DNA from: CAYYMD01 sp964480425
GTDB lineage: Bacteria; Planctomycetota; Phycisphaerae; SM23-33
Assembly: GCA_964480425.1 (NCBI GenBank)
Contig: CAYZPY010000019.1
Span: 1 to 26,167 of the forward strand
Direction: 5' to 3'
DNA: 26,167 nt
Below the pieces are notes generated by a model. It was not told where the DNA came from and did not search any database. It saw only the letters and a list, made by a program, of their open reading frames with translations. Below are positions 9,144 through 16,623 of the stretch, piece after piece. The translations under genes and the position numbers were made by a program. Every line of letters begins with the position of its first letter. Position 1 is the first letter of the stretch.

Positions 9144-10058
9144 CTACTGTCCGCCATAATTTGCGTCCGGGTGTTCGGTGTGATACAGGACTGAGTCGTA
9201 TTTACTGTTCAAGGGCGTGTTGAAGTCTCCTGAGCCCTCGCCTTCCCATTTATCATCCTTATCCATGTCCTCCAGGTAAATGTTATTGCCGCCCCAGCCG
9301 CATAATATCGTCCCGTCGGACATGAAGGCATTACCGGCCATGGAAAGGTAATTCACGCCGTCGGTGCCGTGTGAATATCCCGTGCCGGTGTTGGTAACGT
9401 TCTGGCCCTCCTGGTTTTCGTATTCCTTGCCCAAGTCGTTTTGCACGTCGTTACCCGGCTTGTCGGCTATTATGGGCATTTGGCTGGAGAGGTTCTTTGT
9501 AAGGGGCGCGGGGTTTATGCCGTCAGTTGTATCGTCGTAACCTATTTGCAGGGCGTAATCAATGTGAACATTTCCGGTGTGGTCGCTGAAACCATACTTA
9601 TAGTTCGTGTACTTGTTTCCCTGCTCGTCGGTAATTGATTCTCCTCGCTTGATGGGCTTGGTGTTTGTGGAGGGACACAGAAACACCTTTTCGTCGGGGA
9701 TTAGGTCTTCGGCCGTCAGAAGGTTCAGGTTCTCCAGCATGTTTAGATCAGGCTTTTCTCCGCTGTCCTGGGTTTCTCCGCCGCTCTCGTCGAGCGTGAA
9801 GGGATTATCGGCGCCGCCATCCACCATATCGGCGTTGTAATCCATTCTATCTGTGTTGCTGATTAACGGGAAGCTCCCGTTTTCCTGACTGGTGTACTGT
9901 TGAATTGCCTTTCCGAGGTTGTTGAGGTTCGCCCGGCAGGCGACCTGCCTGGCGTATTCGCGAATGGCGCCGATGGCGGGCACAAGTATGGACAGCAATA
10001 TCGAGATAATCGCTATGACAACCAGCAACTCCACCAATGTGAATCCTTTGCGTTTCAT
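9144..10058 (-). CDS. Prepilin-type N-terminal cleavage/methylation domain protein
   Basis: The N-terminus MKRKGFTLVELLVVIAIISI is a textbook type IV prepilin/pseudopilin signal. Cleavage is expected after G5, with F as the first mature residue and the conserved glutamate at +5, followed by one hydrophobic helix. After the helix, REYARQVACRANLNNLGKAIQQY resembles the start of the large pseudopilin-like proteins that are abundant in planctomycetes. The C-terminal domain is acidic and Gly/Asn/Asp-rich. It contains YLSMAGNAFMSDGTILCGWGG, close to the 'DGH/DGT' region near the end of that group. AAGGAG (complement of 10068-10073) sits nine bases before the ATG. No assembly genes are nearby, so it would depend on secretion machinery encoded elsewhere. 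Whether it forms a filament or is a surface protein cannot be told. Confidence 0.85.
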   Translation of the reverse strand: MKRKGFTLVELLVVIAIISILLSILVPAIGAIREYARQVACRANLNNLGKAIQQYTSQENGSFPLISNTDRMDYNADMVDGGADNPFTLDESGGETQDSGEKPDLNMLENLNLLTAEDLIPDEKVFLCPSTNTKPIKRGESITDEQGNKYTNYKYGFSDHTGNVHIDYALQIGYDDTTDGINPAPLTKNLSSQMPIIADKPGNDVQNDLGKEYENQEGQNVTNTGTGYSHGTDGVNYLSMAGNAFMSDGTILCGWGGNNIYLEDMDKDDKWEGEGSGDFNTPLNSKYDSVLYHTEHPDANYGGQ

Positions 10059-10132
10059 TGGTCCGAACTCCTTAAATTTACGCCGAATAGCGATAAGAGG
10101 ATATTGATGAATTAATCCTGCTTGTTCGACTT

Positions 10133-10151
10133 GGCCGGTGTTTTACCGGCC
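10133..10151 (-). promoter_or_regulatory. Hairpin in the likely 5' leader of the prepilin gene
   Basis: GGCCGGT (10133-10139) and ACCGGCC (10145-10151) form a perfect 7-bp stem with a 5-base loop, 75 bases upstream of the prepilin start. If transcription begins further upstream, this is a stable leader hairpin. No U-rich run follows on the minus strand, so it is not an obvious attenuator. Confidence 0.35.
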
Positions 10152-10410
10152 TTGTAACAATAAAATTCTCCTGGTGCATTTGCGTTGTTTTACCCTTTTG
10201 CATACGTGCGTGCGATTACTCGATCCCGGGACCGCGACGGGAACACACCCATGCACGAGCACGAAAGATTATACAACGCAAAAACAAACCGTTAAGAGAT
10301 TTGGCCGCCTCCGGTGTTGTTGAGGAAATCTGATTTATTATGAATCCTGGATACACTGTCCGGCAGCCATATCTCTATTGTAATTTTATCATTCACAATT
10401 ATATCGGGTC

Positions 10411-10426
10411 AATAAAATATTTTATT
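10411..10426. repeat. 16-base perfect AT palindrome
   Basis: AATAAAATATTTTATT is its own reverse complement. It lies between divergent genes about 100 bases upstream of the + strand gene. It could be an operator for a dimeric regulator. In AT-rich sequence such palindromes also arise by chance. Confidence 0.25.
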
Positions 10427-10478
10427 AATTTGGTATATTTACCTCTACGAAAAATGAGTCCACATTTGTCCCGATGAC

Positions 10479-10507
10479 TTGCCGACGCTCGATAATGATG
10501 GGATAAT
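10479..10507 (+). promoter_or_regulatory. Candidate sigma-70-type promoter
   Basis: TTGCCG (10479-10484) and GATAAT (10502-10507) are separated by 17 bases and match the -35/-10 pattern at four and five of six positions. The -10 ends 21 bases before the ATG at 10529, giving a very short leader. AAGGCGGG lies in that leader as a possible ribosome binding site. Confidence 0.35.
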
Positions 10508-10528
10508 GTAATAAGGCGGGTATTAGCA

Positions 10529-11776
10529 ATGGTTAACGAGCACGTTAAATCATCGCCGCGGGGAGAGATTATTGCCCTGCTGCGCTCCATGGGGCGGAAA
10601 CTGCTTTTTTGCCGAAGCGCAGTCGCCGCGACAGGTCCGTCGATAGCGGGGGCGCTGGCGGTGGTCGTACTACAGGCGGCGTGGCGCATCTCTTATTATA
10701 ACACGTTGTCAGCATTGGTGTTATGTATTGTCGCCGCCGCAGAGGTTGCGTGCGTAGTAGCGGTGGCCACGCTGAGCGGGAAGGTTAAGTTCCCCCCTTA
10801 CGCCCAGTGGCGTCTGTCTGTGGCGCTGTTCGTTACGGCGTGCACATCGGCGGCTGCGGTGATTGCCTACGATTTATGGCGGGACGTACACAGCGCGCAC
10901 CTTCTTGGGCTGATCCCGCTTTGCGGACTGATCGGGATCGCATGGCGAGCGGTGAGGGGATTGTCAATTAAACAGGCGGCGGGGATGATCGACAGTAGAT
11001 TCGATTTATCGCAGCGCCTCTCCACGGCTGTTGAAGTTATGCAAGGACCGGAAACGTCGGCGATTGATGAATTCATTTATCGCGATGCGTTGAGGGCATT
11101 GCGCCGCATGCGGCTGAGCGAATCCGGCATTTTCAGGCCCGACAGGACCGTCGCGGGAATAGTTGTGCTGACAACGGCGCTGTCGCTTGCGGTGGCTATT
11201 TTACCCGAGCCGTCGAGGAGGAGGGAATTCATATCGCGCCTGGATGAGATGTCGCAACGGGATCTTTCGGAATTGTCAGATACCCTCGTGCTTGCTTTGC
11301 GGACGAATCCTGAGGTTTCGAGGCAACTGAAAAAGGTGGCCGAGTTATCCCGCGCCGGCGACAGGCGCCGACTGGCCGAGGAACTTGAGAAACTCAAACG
11401 CGCGGGTGTGGACGTGAATAAACTGCTTGAGGATAAAGAGCCCGGCGACGACGAAATTGCATCGGGAAAAACCGAAGGACCGTCCGATGGTAATTTATCG
11501 GACTCAGGACGGACCTCGAAAGGACTGCACGACGAAAACGCCAATGACCGGGACGGGGAATTCGTGAGCGTTTATAATCCTCGCGAATATAAAGACATAC
11601 AAGATGTGCGGACGGGTTCCGATGACGTAAAACGACCTGATAAAGGGCAATTATCCACAACGCCGATGAAATCGGCATGGTCGAGGGCTTCGAAGAGATC
11701 GGACGAATTGATGCGATCGGGAAGGATTCCCGCCCGATATCGCCAACTGATCAGGCGGTATTTTCGCCTGCAGTAA
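10529..11776 (+). CDS. Multi-pass membrane protein, Bat/MoxR-neighbourhood type
   Basis: This 415-residue protein has an N-terminal membrane domain with helices near residues 37-56, 62-85, 92-115 and 122-140, and another near 208-228. Between them lies KQAAGMIDSRFDLSQRLSTA, like the 'A..lD.rl.L.dRlsTA' segment of large membrane proteins encoded with MoxR ATPases and BatA-type proteins in planctomycetes. The second half is charged and helical (LKKVAELSRAGDRRRLAEEL), then low-complexity and hydrophilic. It ends in IPARYRQLIRRYF, close to the 'P..YR.lvrrYF' tail of the same group. I infer membership from these two motifs only. No MoxR, DUF58 or von Willebrand gene is adjacent, so this copy is detached from the usual cluster. 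Function unknown. Confidence 0.6.
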   Translation: MVNEHVKSSPRGEIIALLRSMGRKLLFCRSAVAATGPSIAGALAVVVLQAAWRISYYNTLSALVLCIVAAAEVACVVAVATLSGKVKFPPYAQWRLSVALFVTACTSAAAVIAYDLWRDVHSAHLLGLIPLCGLIGIAWRAVRGLSIKQAAGMIDSRFDLSQRLSTAVEVMQGPETSAIDEFIYRDALRALRRMRLSESGIFRPDRTVAGIVVLTTALSLAVAILPEPSRRREFISRLDEMSQRDLSELSDTLVLALRTNPEVSRQLKKVAELSRAGDRRRLAEELEKLKRAGVDVNKLLEDKEPGDDEIASGKTEGPSDGNLSDSGRTSKGLHDENANDRDGEFVSVYNPREYKDIQDVRTGSDDVKRPDKGQLSTTPMKSAWSRASKRSDELMRSGRIPARYRQLIRRYFRLQ

Positions 11777-11822
11777 AAAAGTCAAAATCCGGCGGTATTG
11801 AGGGGTAGGACGGATGCGTCTG

Positions 11823-12815
11823 TTACGTTTCGATTTCCGGTTCCAGGCCTAGCGTCTCGGCTATGCGATCGAAGTCTTCCAGGCAGTTGTAGTGGATTAT
11901 TATCCTGCCTTTGTTCCTGTCCCTTCCCTGGACGATGTAGACCTTAGCGCCGATGGAGGAACTTAACCTTGTCTCGATGTCTTTTATGTAAGGCGGCTTT
12001 GTGGATTTTTTTTGTGCGTCGGGGCGTATGCTTTTTTGTGAGGCGCCGGATGAAATCATTTCTTCCAGTTGTCGCACGGTAAGCCCCACTGCCGCGGCCC
12101 GGGTGGCGAGTCTAATCTGCTTATCGTGGTTGTCGTTAAGCGAAGCCAGGACCTTACCGTGCCCGAAAGTCAGTTGCTCACTTTTGAGCATGTTTTTGAT
12201 TTTATCGTGCAAGCCAAGTAGTCGCAGATGGTTAGCGACGGTAGCACGCGGCTGGCCAAGACGCTCCGCCGCCTGGGCCTGTGTGAGATTGAACCTGTCT
12301 ATATATTGTTCGTAGGCCTGGGCGCGCTCGATGGGGTTCAGGTCCGTACGCTGGATGTTCTCGATTAACGCCCACTCAAGCATCTGACGACGGGTGGCGC
12401 TACGTATAATACAGGGGACCGTTTCCATGGACAGTTGCCTGGCTGCCCGCAATCGGCGCTCGCCCGCTATGATAAGGTAATCATGTTCATTTCCAGTTGG
12501 CGCCGGTGCGATAACAAGCGGCTGGAGCATCCCCTGCTGGGATATGCTCTGGGCAAGTTCACTAAGAGCGGACTGGCTGAATTCCGCCCTTGGCTGGTAC
12601 GGATTGGGTCCTATCTTGTCAGTAGGTATGTGATCGACGGCGAGCGAAGATTCCACTGAGTTGGCCAACTGCTTGTCGGACTGTAAGGGTGTCGGCTGGG
12701 ATAATTGCCGGTAGCGACCCTGATCATCATCATCTTGATCGTGCGCGGTGCCTGAAATCAAACTCGAAAGCCCCCTGCCAAGACGTTTACGTTCTGATCT
12801 GCGGTTTGCTGACAT
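11823..12815 (-). CDS. parB: ParB/Spo0J family chromosome partitioning protein
   Basis: ParB binds parS, loads as a CTP-dependent clamp and positions replicated origins with ParA. The 330 residues contain the N-terminal ParA-contact motif KRLGRGLSSLI (10-20) and an acidic linker. They then show NPYQPR (71-76), the CTP-binding box GERRLRAA (118-125), ENIQRTDLNPIERA (152-165), a helix-turn-helix around 177-198 (TQAQAAERLGQPRATVANHL) and a C-terminal dimerisation region. GAGG eight bases before the ATG supports the start. Two parS-like sites lie within 150 bases upstream, so autoregulation is plausible. parA is not adjacent: the upstream gap has no gene on this strand, and the downstream neighbour is a convergent membrane protein gene. 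The intact ParA-contact motif suggests parA is elsewhere in the genome. Confidence 0.95.
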   Translation of the reverse strand: MSANRRSERKRLGRGLSSLISGTAHDQDDDDQGRYRQLSQPTPLQSDKQLANSVESSLAVDHIPTDKIGPNPYQPRAEFSQSALSELAQSISQQGMLQPLVIAPAPTGNEHDYLIIAGERRLRAARQLSMETVPCIIRSATRRQMLEWALIENIQRTDLNPIERAQAYEQYIDRFNLTQAQAAERLGQPRATVANHLRLLGLHDKIKNMLKSEQLTFGHGKVLASLNDNHDKQIRLATRAAAVGLTVRQLEEMISSGASQKSIRPDAQKKSTKPPYIKDIETRLSSSIGAKVYIVQGRDRNKGRIIIHYNCLEDFDRIAETLGLEPEIET

Positions 12816-12844
12816 AGCATAATCCTCAACGGATGTTTATAAAC

Positions 12845-12860
12845 TGTTCCACGTGGAACA
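12845..12860. promoter_or_regulatory. parS site, perfect palindrome
   Basis: TGTTCCACGTGGAACA is a perfect 16-base palindrome matching the widely conserved parS consensus TGTTnCACGTGnAACA. With its flanks it extends to 18 bases (12844-12861). It begins 30 bases upstream of the parB start codon, where ParB is expected to bind. Confidence 0.92.
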
Positions 12861-12949
12861 GCCAGATATCTTGATACGGTTATACAATTACCATCTGGCG
12901 TTTCTTATGCAAGTTTAATCGGACAAATTGCATAATTTATATCAGTGAT

Positions 12950-12965
12950 TGTTCCACATGGAACA
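12950..12965. promoter_or_regulatory. Second parS-like site, one base off consensus
   Basis: TGTTCCACATGGAACA differs from the perfect site at one central base (CACATG instead of CACGTG). The flanking bases AT/AT extend its arms to a 20-base near-palindrome (12948-12967). The centres of the two sites are 105 bases apart, close to ten helical turns. The change falls in the central CACGTG core, so binding may be weaker. Confidence 0.75.
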
Positions 12966-13303
12966 ATAACGAGGCCGGTATTACGCTGTATGTAAATATC
13001 GCAATTCATACCACCTTATGAACGCTATGGCTTAGTATTGTGTTACTGTTTGCATCGCTTGGATTTACGCCATTTTTGTAATTATTGTCAAGTATATTTT
13101 AGATTTACTCATGCACCTTTCGGCACACTTAATTTTTCAAGTTGCGCTGTAAATCATACGTGCTTTTGCGTGCGGCGAGTGGCCGATGTATGTTTGGCAT
13201 TCTGTTTTTCGGTCCGCTTGCGATTACAACGGAGTGTTGTTTTACATTCGCGTTAAGTTAGAATGGTTGCGTTACGGTAATTTTTTATACTGGAGAAAAA
13301 CGC

Positions 13304-13780
13304 ATGAGCAACCTGGAAATTAGATCGCTGGAGGACATCTGGCCGTTACAGGGCGCACTGAACGCGCGCACCGGGTTCGACACGCTGGAGATGGGCAGGG
13401 CCATCCGGGCCGCCGTGCAGGACGGAACGCTCCAGGAGTCGGACGAACTTCGCACCAGGGTTGGAAGGGCGGTCAAGAATTACCTCGACGCCCTTTTCGA
13501 CGAATGCCACGAATTGCATCACTGCCTTTCGTGGAAGCACTGGTACGCCGAGGCAAAGGAAGGCAAGCAGTATCAGTTGCAGGACCTTCAGAACGCCCGC
13601 GTCGAGGTTACAGACATGCTGTTTTTCTGGGTATCGTTGTGCCAGTTGCTTGGTCTGGAGGTACAGGACATTTACCGCCTGTACGAAAAGAAACTGGACA
13701 TCAATCATCGCAGGCAGGACCAGGGGCGCTCGCAGGCCCAGCATGCCCGGCACGAGGCCGAGAACAGGGAAGTAATCTGA
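13304..13780 (+). CDS. dUTPase/MazG-like all-alpha NTP pyrophosphohydrolase
   Basis: This 158-residue protein looks like the all-alpha NTP pyrophosphatase superfamily, closest in feel to dimeric dUTPases. The helical core carries ExxE at 67-70 (DECHELHHCLSWKHWY) and ExxD at 101-104 (VEVTDMLFFWVSLCQLLGL), the usual Mg2+-binding pairs about 30 residues apart. YEKKLDINHRRQDQ (127-140) follows, as in dUTPase-type members where a K..N..R segment contacts substrate. The likely role is hydrolysis of dUTP or another non-canonical nucleotide to the monophosphate; the exact substrate is uncertain. TGGAG precedes the ATG. The oxidoreductase gene starts 23 bases after the stop, so they are probably co-transcribed although no functional link is obvious. 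Confidence 0.65.
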   Translation: MSNLEIRSLEDIWPLQGALNARTGFDTLEMGRAIRAAVQDGTLQESDELRTRVGRAVKNYLDALFDECHELHHCLSWKHWYAEAKEGKQYQLQDLQNARVEVTDMLFFWVSLCQLLGLEVQDIYRLYEKKLDINHRRQDQGRSQAQHARHEAENREVI

Positions 13781-13803
13781 CTATAATGTCCGGGCGCAGG
13801 TAA

Positions 13804-15126
13804 ATGGGAAAAGAGGACCAAATCAATCGAAGAGACGTGTTGGCGGCGTCGGCAGCGGCGGGGATAACGATAGTGTCGCCCAAGGTGCTGGGCAAAAAGG
13901 GAGTGCCCGCTTTCAGCGACAAGATGAACATTGCGGGGATAGGCGTTGGCGGCATGGGAGCGCACGTGCTGGAGAACATGACGGATGAAAACATCGTAGC
14001 CCTGAGCGACGTAGACGAAAAGATGGCGGCGGAATCGTATAAGCGGTTTCCCCGGGCCAGTAGGTACAGCGATTTTCGGGTAATGCTTGAAAAGGAAAAG
14101 GGCATTGATGCGGTGGTGGTGGCCACGCCGGACCACACCCACGCGGTCGCGTCGGTAGCGGCGATGCAACTGGGCAAGCACGTGTTCTGCGAGAAACCGC
14201 TGGCGCACAACGTGTACGAGATTAGGCGCATGCAGGCGGAGGCGAAAAAGGCCCGCGTCGCCACGCAGATGGGCAACCAGGGTCACGCCGGGCAGGAAAT
14301 ACGCACGGTGTGCCAGTGGATATGGGACGGCGCAATTGGCGACGTTACAGACGTTTACGCCTGGACGAACCGCCCGAAGGGCTGGTCTTACGTAGCCGTT
14401 GAGGCCCCGAAGCAAAAGCCGCCCGTACCCGACACGCTGGCGTGGGACCTTTGGCTTGGACCGGCGCCGAAGCGTCCGTATCACCCGGCCTACGCGCCTC
14501 ACACGTGGCGGTGCTGGTGGGATTTCGGCTCCGGGGCCATTGGCGACATGGGCTGCCACATTCTGGATCCCGTCTACTGGGCGCTGAAACTCGGCGCTCC
14601 GCGGAGCGTAGAGGCGAGTTCCACACCGGTGAATTCACAGACGGTCCCGCACGCCGCTGTTATTCACTGGGACTTTCCGGCGCGTGGCGACATGCCGCCG
14701 GTGAAGTTGCACTGGTACGACGGAGGTCTGATGCCGCCCAGGCCCGAGGAACTCGAACCCGACCGGAACATGCGACGACAGGGCGTCATATTCGCAGGAA
14801 CAAAGGGCAAACTGGTCTGTGGCAACCGCGCCTCGAGCCCCCGGCTGATACCTGAGAAAGCGATGCGCGATTACGAACTGCCGGAATTGACGATTCCACG
14901 CTCGCCGGGTCATTACGCCGAATGGATAAATGCGTGCAAGACCGGCGGTGACGGGGAATCGAACTTCGCATACGCCGGTGGGCTTACCGAAATAGTTATG
15001 CTGGGCAATATCGCCGTTCGAACGGGCGAAAAATTATACTGGGATTCCGATGCGATGAAGTTTGCCGACAACGCAAAGGCAGAAGAATACCTGCAAAGGG
15101 ATTACCGTAGCGGCTGGACTTTTTAG
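13804..15126 (+). CDS. Tat-exported Gfo/Idh/MocA family oxidoreductase
   Basis: The N-terminus has a Tat-type twin arginine (NRRDVLAASAAAGITIV, residues 8-24), so the protein is probably exported folded. The NAD(P)-binding Rossmann domain starts with MNIAGIGVGGMGAH (about 41-54) and includes VVVATPDHTHA and the CEKPLAH motif with K131. The C-terminal half is the Gfo/Idh/MocA alpha/beta domain (GSGAIGDMGCHILDPVYWAL). The family oxidises, reduces or isomerises sugars and inositols, and exported members usually hold the cofactor tightly, as in glucose-fructose oxidoreductase. The substrate cannot be read from sequence. Its length of 440 residues is typical for planctomycete members. An acyltransferase gene starts three bases after its stop, suggesting translational coupling. 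Confidence 0.9.
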   Translation: MGKEDQINRRDVLAASAAAGITIVSPKVLGKKGVPAFSDKMNIAGIGVGGMGAHVLENMTDENIVALSDVDEKMAAESYKRFPRASRYSDFRVMLEKEKGIDAVVVATPDHTHAVASVAAMQLGKHVFCEKPLAHNVYEIRRMQAEAKKARVATQMGNQGHAGQEIRTVCQWIWDGAIGDVTDVYAWTNRPKGWSYVAVEAPKQKPPVPDTLAWDLWLGPAPKRPYHPAYAPHTWRCWWDFGSGAIGDMGCHILDPVYWALKLGAPRSVEASSTPVNSQTVPHAAVIHWDFPARGDMPPVKLHWYDGGLMPPRPEELEPDRNMRRQGVIFAGTKGKLVCGNRASSPRLIPEKAMRDYELPELTIPRSPGHYAEWINACKTGGDGESNFAYAGGLTEIVMLGNIAVRTGEKLYWDSDAMKFADNAKAEEYLQRDYRSGWTF

Positions 15127-15129
15127 GAC

Positions 15130-16059
15130 ATGCAAAAAGGATTAATGGAGATACTGAGACAACTGAGAAAGTCGCTGACGTTCGGGGCGCTTAGGGTGGG
15201 GATGGAAATATCCCAGAACGCCGCGGGTCCGCTTACAGTCGAGGCGCTGAGGGGCGTGCTGCGGGGACTGGCCAAAACGACAATCCCGCTGCGGGCGCGC
15301 CTGGCGACGAACATGAAACTTGCAGGTGTGTATCGCGAGGGTCTGGTGGACGAGCATTTCGAGAGGGCGATAGACCAGCTGATCATGCTGGCGCACGTGT
15401 TCCGCGCGGGTTTCCCCGACAGCGGATGCCCCGAGAAGTTCGCCTTCGACGAGACCTTCGAGATACTAAAGCAGGCGCACGACGCCGGCAGGGGGGTCAT
15501 CAACATCGCGCCGCACCTGTGCAACTATCCGATATATCCGCCGGTGCTCTCCCAGCGAATCCCTTGCAGCATCTACCTGCGTCGCAACAAGGACCCGCGG
15601 AAGATGAAGATAAACGAGGCGATAGGACTGGCCGGGCGGGGTCATCTTGTATATCCCCCCAGGGGCGCCGGCAAGGCGCAGCGCCTGCACGTGGCGCTTG
15701 AGATTCTGCGTCAGAAGCGCCTGTTGTATCTCACTGCCGATACGCCCCGCAAACAGCACCAGGGCGTGCCGGTAAAGATTTACGGTAAAACGACTTATTT
15801 TCCAACAGGGGTATTCGTGATGTCGCTGCGGACCGGCGCGCCGGTGGTGCCGGTGGTGTGGTGGTGGGACGGTGAGGTTTACCGCATTCGTTACGGCGAG
15901 CCGATATCACTGCCCCGACGAAGGGGCGTCAAGAAGCTCGCCGCCCAGGCAACGCAGAAATGGGCACGCAGCGTGGACGAGTTCCTCCACGAGCATCCGG
16001 ACATGTGGTGGAACTGGCTGGACAAACGATGGACGAAAATTATCCGCAACGGGGAATGA
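15130..16059 (+). CDS. LpxL/HtrB-like lysophospholipid acyltransferase family protein
   Basis: This 309-residue protein resembles lipid A late acyltransferases. VINIAPHLCNYPIY (123-136) occupies the place of the catalytic HX4(D/E) motif. LLYLTADTPRKQHQGVPVKIYG (198-219) matches the 'lpDq...F..FG' region, and FPTGVFVMSLRTGAPVVPV (224-242) matches the following strand and 'RTGAPVVPV' signature. The catalytic pair is incomplete: H129 is present but the acid five residues on is P134. The enzyme may use another residue, act on another substrate or be inactive. No clear N-terminal membrane helix is visible. It starts three bases after the upstream oxidoreductase without its own good ribosome binding site. 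The envelope-lipid context fits the nucleotide-sugar dehydrogenase that follows. Confidence 0.75.
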   Translation: MQKGLMEILRQLRKSLTFGALRVGMEISQNAAGPLTVEALRGVLRGLAKTTIPLRARLATNMKLAGVYREGLVDEHFERAIDQLIMLAHVFRAGFPDSGCPEKFAFDETFEILKQAHDAGRGVINIAPHLCNYPIYPPVLSQRIPCSIYLRRNKDPRKMKINEAIGLAGRGHLVYPPRGAGKAQRLHVALEILRQKRLLYLTADTPRKQHQGVPVKIYGKTTYFPTGVFVMSLRTGAPVVPVVWWWDGEVYRIRYGEPISLPRRRGVKKLAAQATQKWARSVDEFLHEHPDMWWNWLDKRWTKIIRNGE

Positions 16060-16623
16060 CTGGAGCAGTTTGCAGAAAGATTGTCGTCGTGTTCGTCGCT
16101 GAGGACTGGCCCGGCGAGGACGGCGAAGCAGGCAATGCCGCAGCATTGTCGATGCAGCCCTCTAAGCCGTCTTGATCGACCAATATCTTTAACTGGTGGT
16201 ACAATACCAGCAACAGGATAATTATGAAGTTGTAGGTCATTGTTCACCAGGCCGAGTAAGGCGTACCGCCCCGGGGTTCCCGCCATTCCCGGCTGCGCCA
16301 CTGGGGGCGAAACGTTCAAAAAACTTTCGGGAAAACTTTATGAAGCAATCGAGGGTTGCTTCGTGTACGGGCAAGTCGTCACATCCATGGAAAGACAGGC
16401 GGCAAAGTTCGCGTTTCAGTTACCCGTACACGGAGATAAGACACTTGGAGTTTCTTAAAAGAAGACCGGCGCTTCATCCGGTAAAAATGGATGGTCTTTC
16501 GATAGGATGCCGTATAATTTCGCTTGAGGTGGAATATTCGCGATTTTTCCGGTTCAGCGCGGCGATTCTGGTGTAAACTGTCAGTCCTTCACTGTTTTGG
16601 AATACCTGTTTCAGGAGAAAAGC
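16060..16623. other. 564-base gap with probable structured leader RNA
   Basis: No convincing gene lies here; the open frame at 16196-16576 has no ribosome binding site and unlikely composition. The right half contains several strong inverted repeats (see the element at 16342-16498). TATAAT at 16513-16518 is a perfect -10 hexamer but lacks a good -35. AGGAG at 16613-16617 serves the next gene. The left part (16060-16330) holds GC-rich short repeats such as CCCCGGGG without a recognised role. Confidence 0.5.
16342..16498 (+). ncRNA. Candidate structured leader RNA or riboswitch-like element
   Basis: Three structures follow each other. GAAGCAA (16342-16348) pairs with TTGCTTC (16356-16362) around a 7-base loop. 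CGTGTACGGG (16362-16371) pairs perfectly over 10 bases with CCCGTACACG (16423-16432), enclosing 51 bases that include GGAAAG and GGCGGCAAAG. AAGAC plus CATCC (16462-16466, 16475-16479) pair with GGATG plus GTCTT (16489-16498). Chance occurrence of all three in 160 bases is unlikely. A few words (GGGCAA, GGCAAAG, GTTACCCG) recall c-di-GMP-I riboswitches, but the expected third helix is not evident. The element ends about 125 bases before the dehydrogenase start and could control it. Class unknown. Confidence 0.4.

Larger units (their letters stand above)
10059..10528. other. 470-base intergenic region between divergent genes
   Basis: This gap separates the divergent prepilin gene (-) and membrane protein gene (+). 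It is AT-rich in its right half. Seen in it are a perfect hairpin at 10133-10151, a 16-base AT palindrome at 10411-10426 and a candidate promoter at 10479-10507. The short open frames here show no protein-like character and no ribosome binding site. No tRNA or known riboswitch was recognised. Confidence 0.6.
12816..13303. other. 488-base intergenic region carrying parS sites
   Basis: This gap separates divergent parB (-) and the dUTPase-like gene (+). The left part holds the two parS sites. The right part (about 12970-13300) is AT-rich with no recognisable gene, tRNA or riboswitch. The open frame at 13038-13256 has unlikely composition (FCNYCQVYFRF) and no ribosome binding site. TGGAG at about 13292-13296 serves the gene at 13304. 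Confidence 0.6.

Noticed and set aside
10138..10323. Short open frame upstream of the prepilin gene
   Set aside because: It starts inside a hairpin, has no ribosome binding site and has no protein-like pattern.
11651..11659. Perfect DnaA box TTATCCACA, 1.2 kb from parS
   Set aside because: It is a single box inside a coding sequence with no cluster, no AT-rich unwinding region and no dnaA or dnaN in the window. A chance match is plausible, so no origin is claimed.
13038..13256. Open frame between parS and the dUTPase-like gene
   Set aside because: It is rich in Cys and Phe with no ribosome binding site. It looks like translated AT-rich intergenic sequence.
16362..16432. c-di-GMP-I riboswitch
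   Set aside because: Words such as GGGCAA, GGCAAAG and GTTACCCG are suggestive, but the enclosed sequence is too short for the usual third helix and the spacing of the conserved bases is wrong. It is kept only as an unclassified structured element.
16196..16576. Open frame of 126 codons in the gap before the nucleotide-sugar dehydrogenase
   Set aside because: There is no ribosome binding site, the composition is unlike a protein, and it overlaps strong RNA inverted repeats.
16597..16623. Upstream TTG start for the nucleotide-sugar dehydrogenase
   Set aside because: The ATG at 16624 has AGGAG at ideal spacing. The TTG would place that site inside the coding region.
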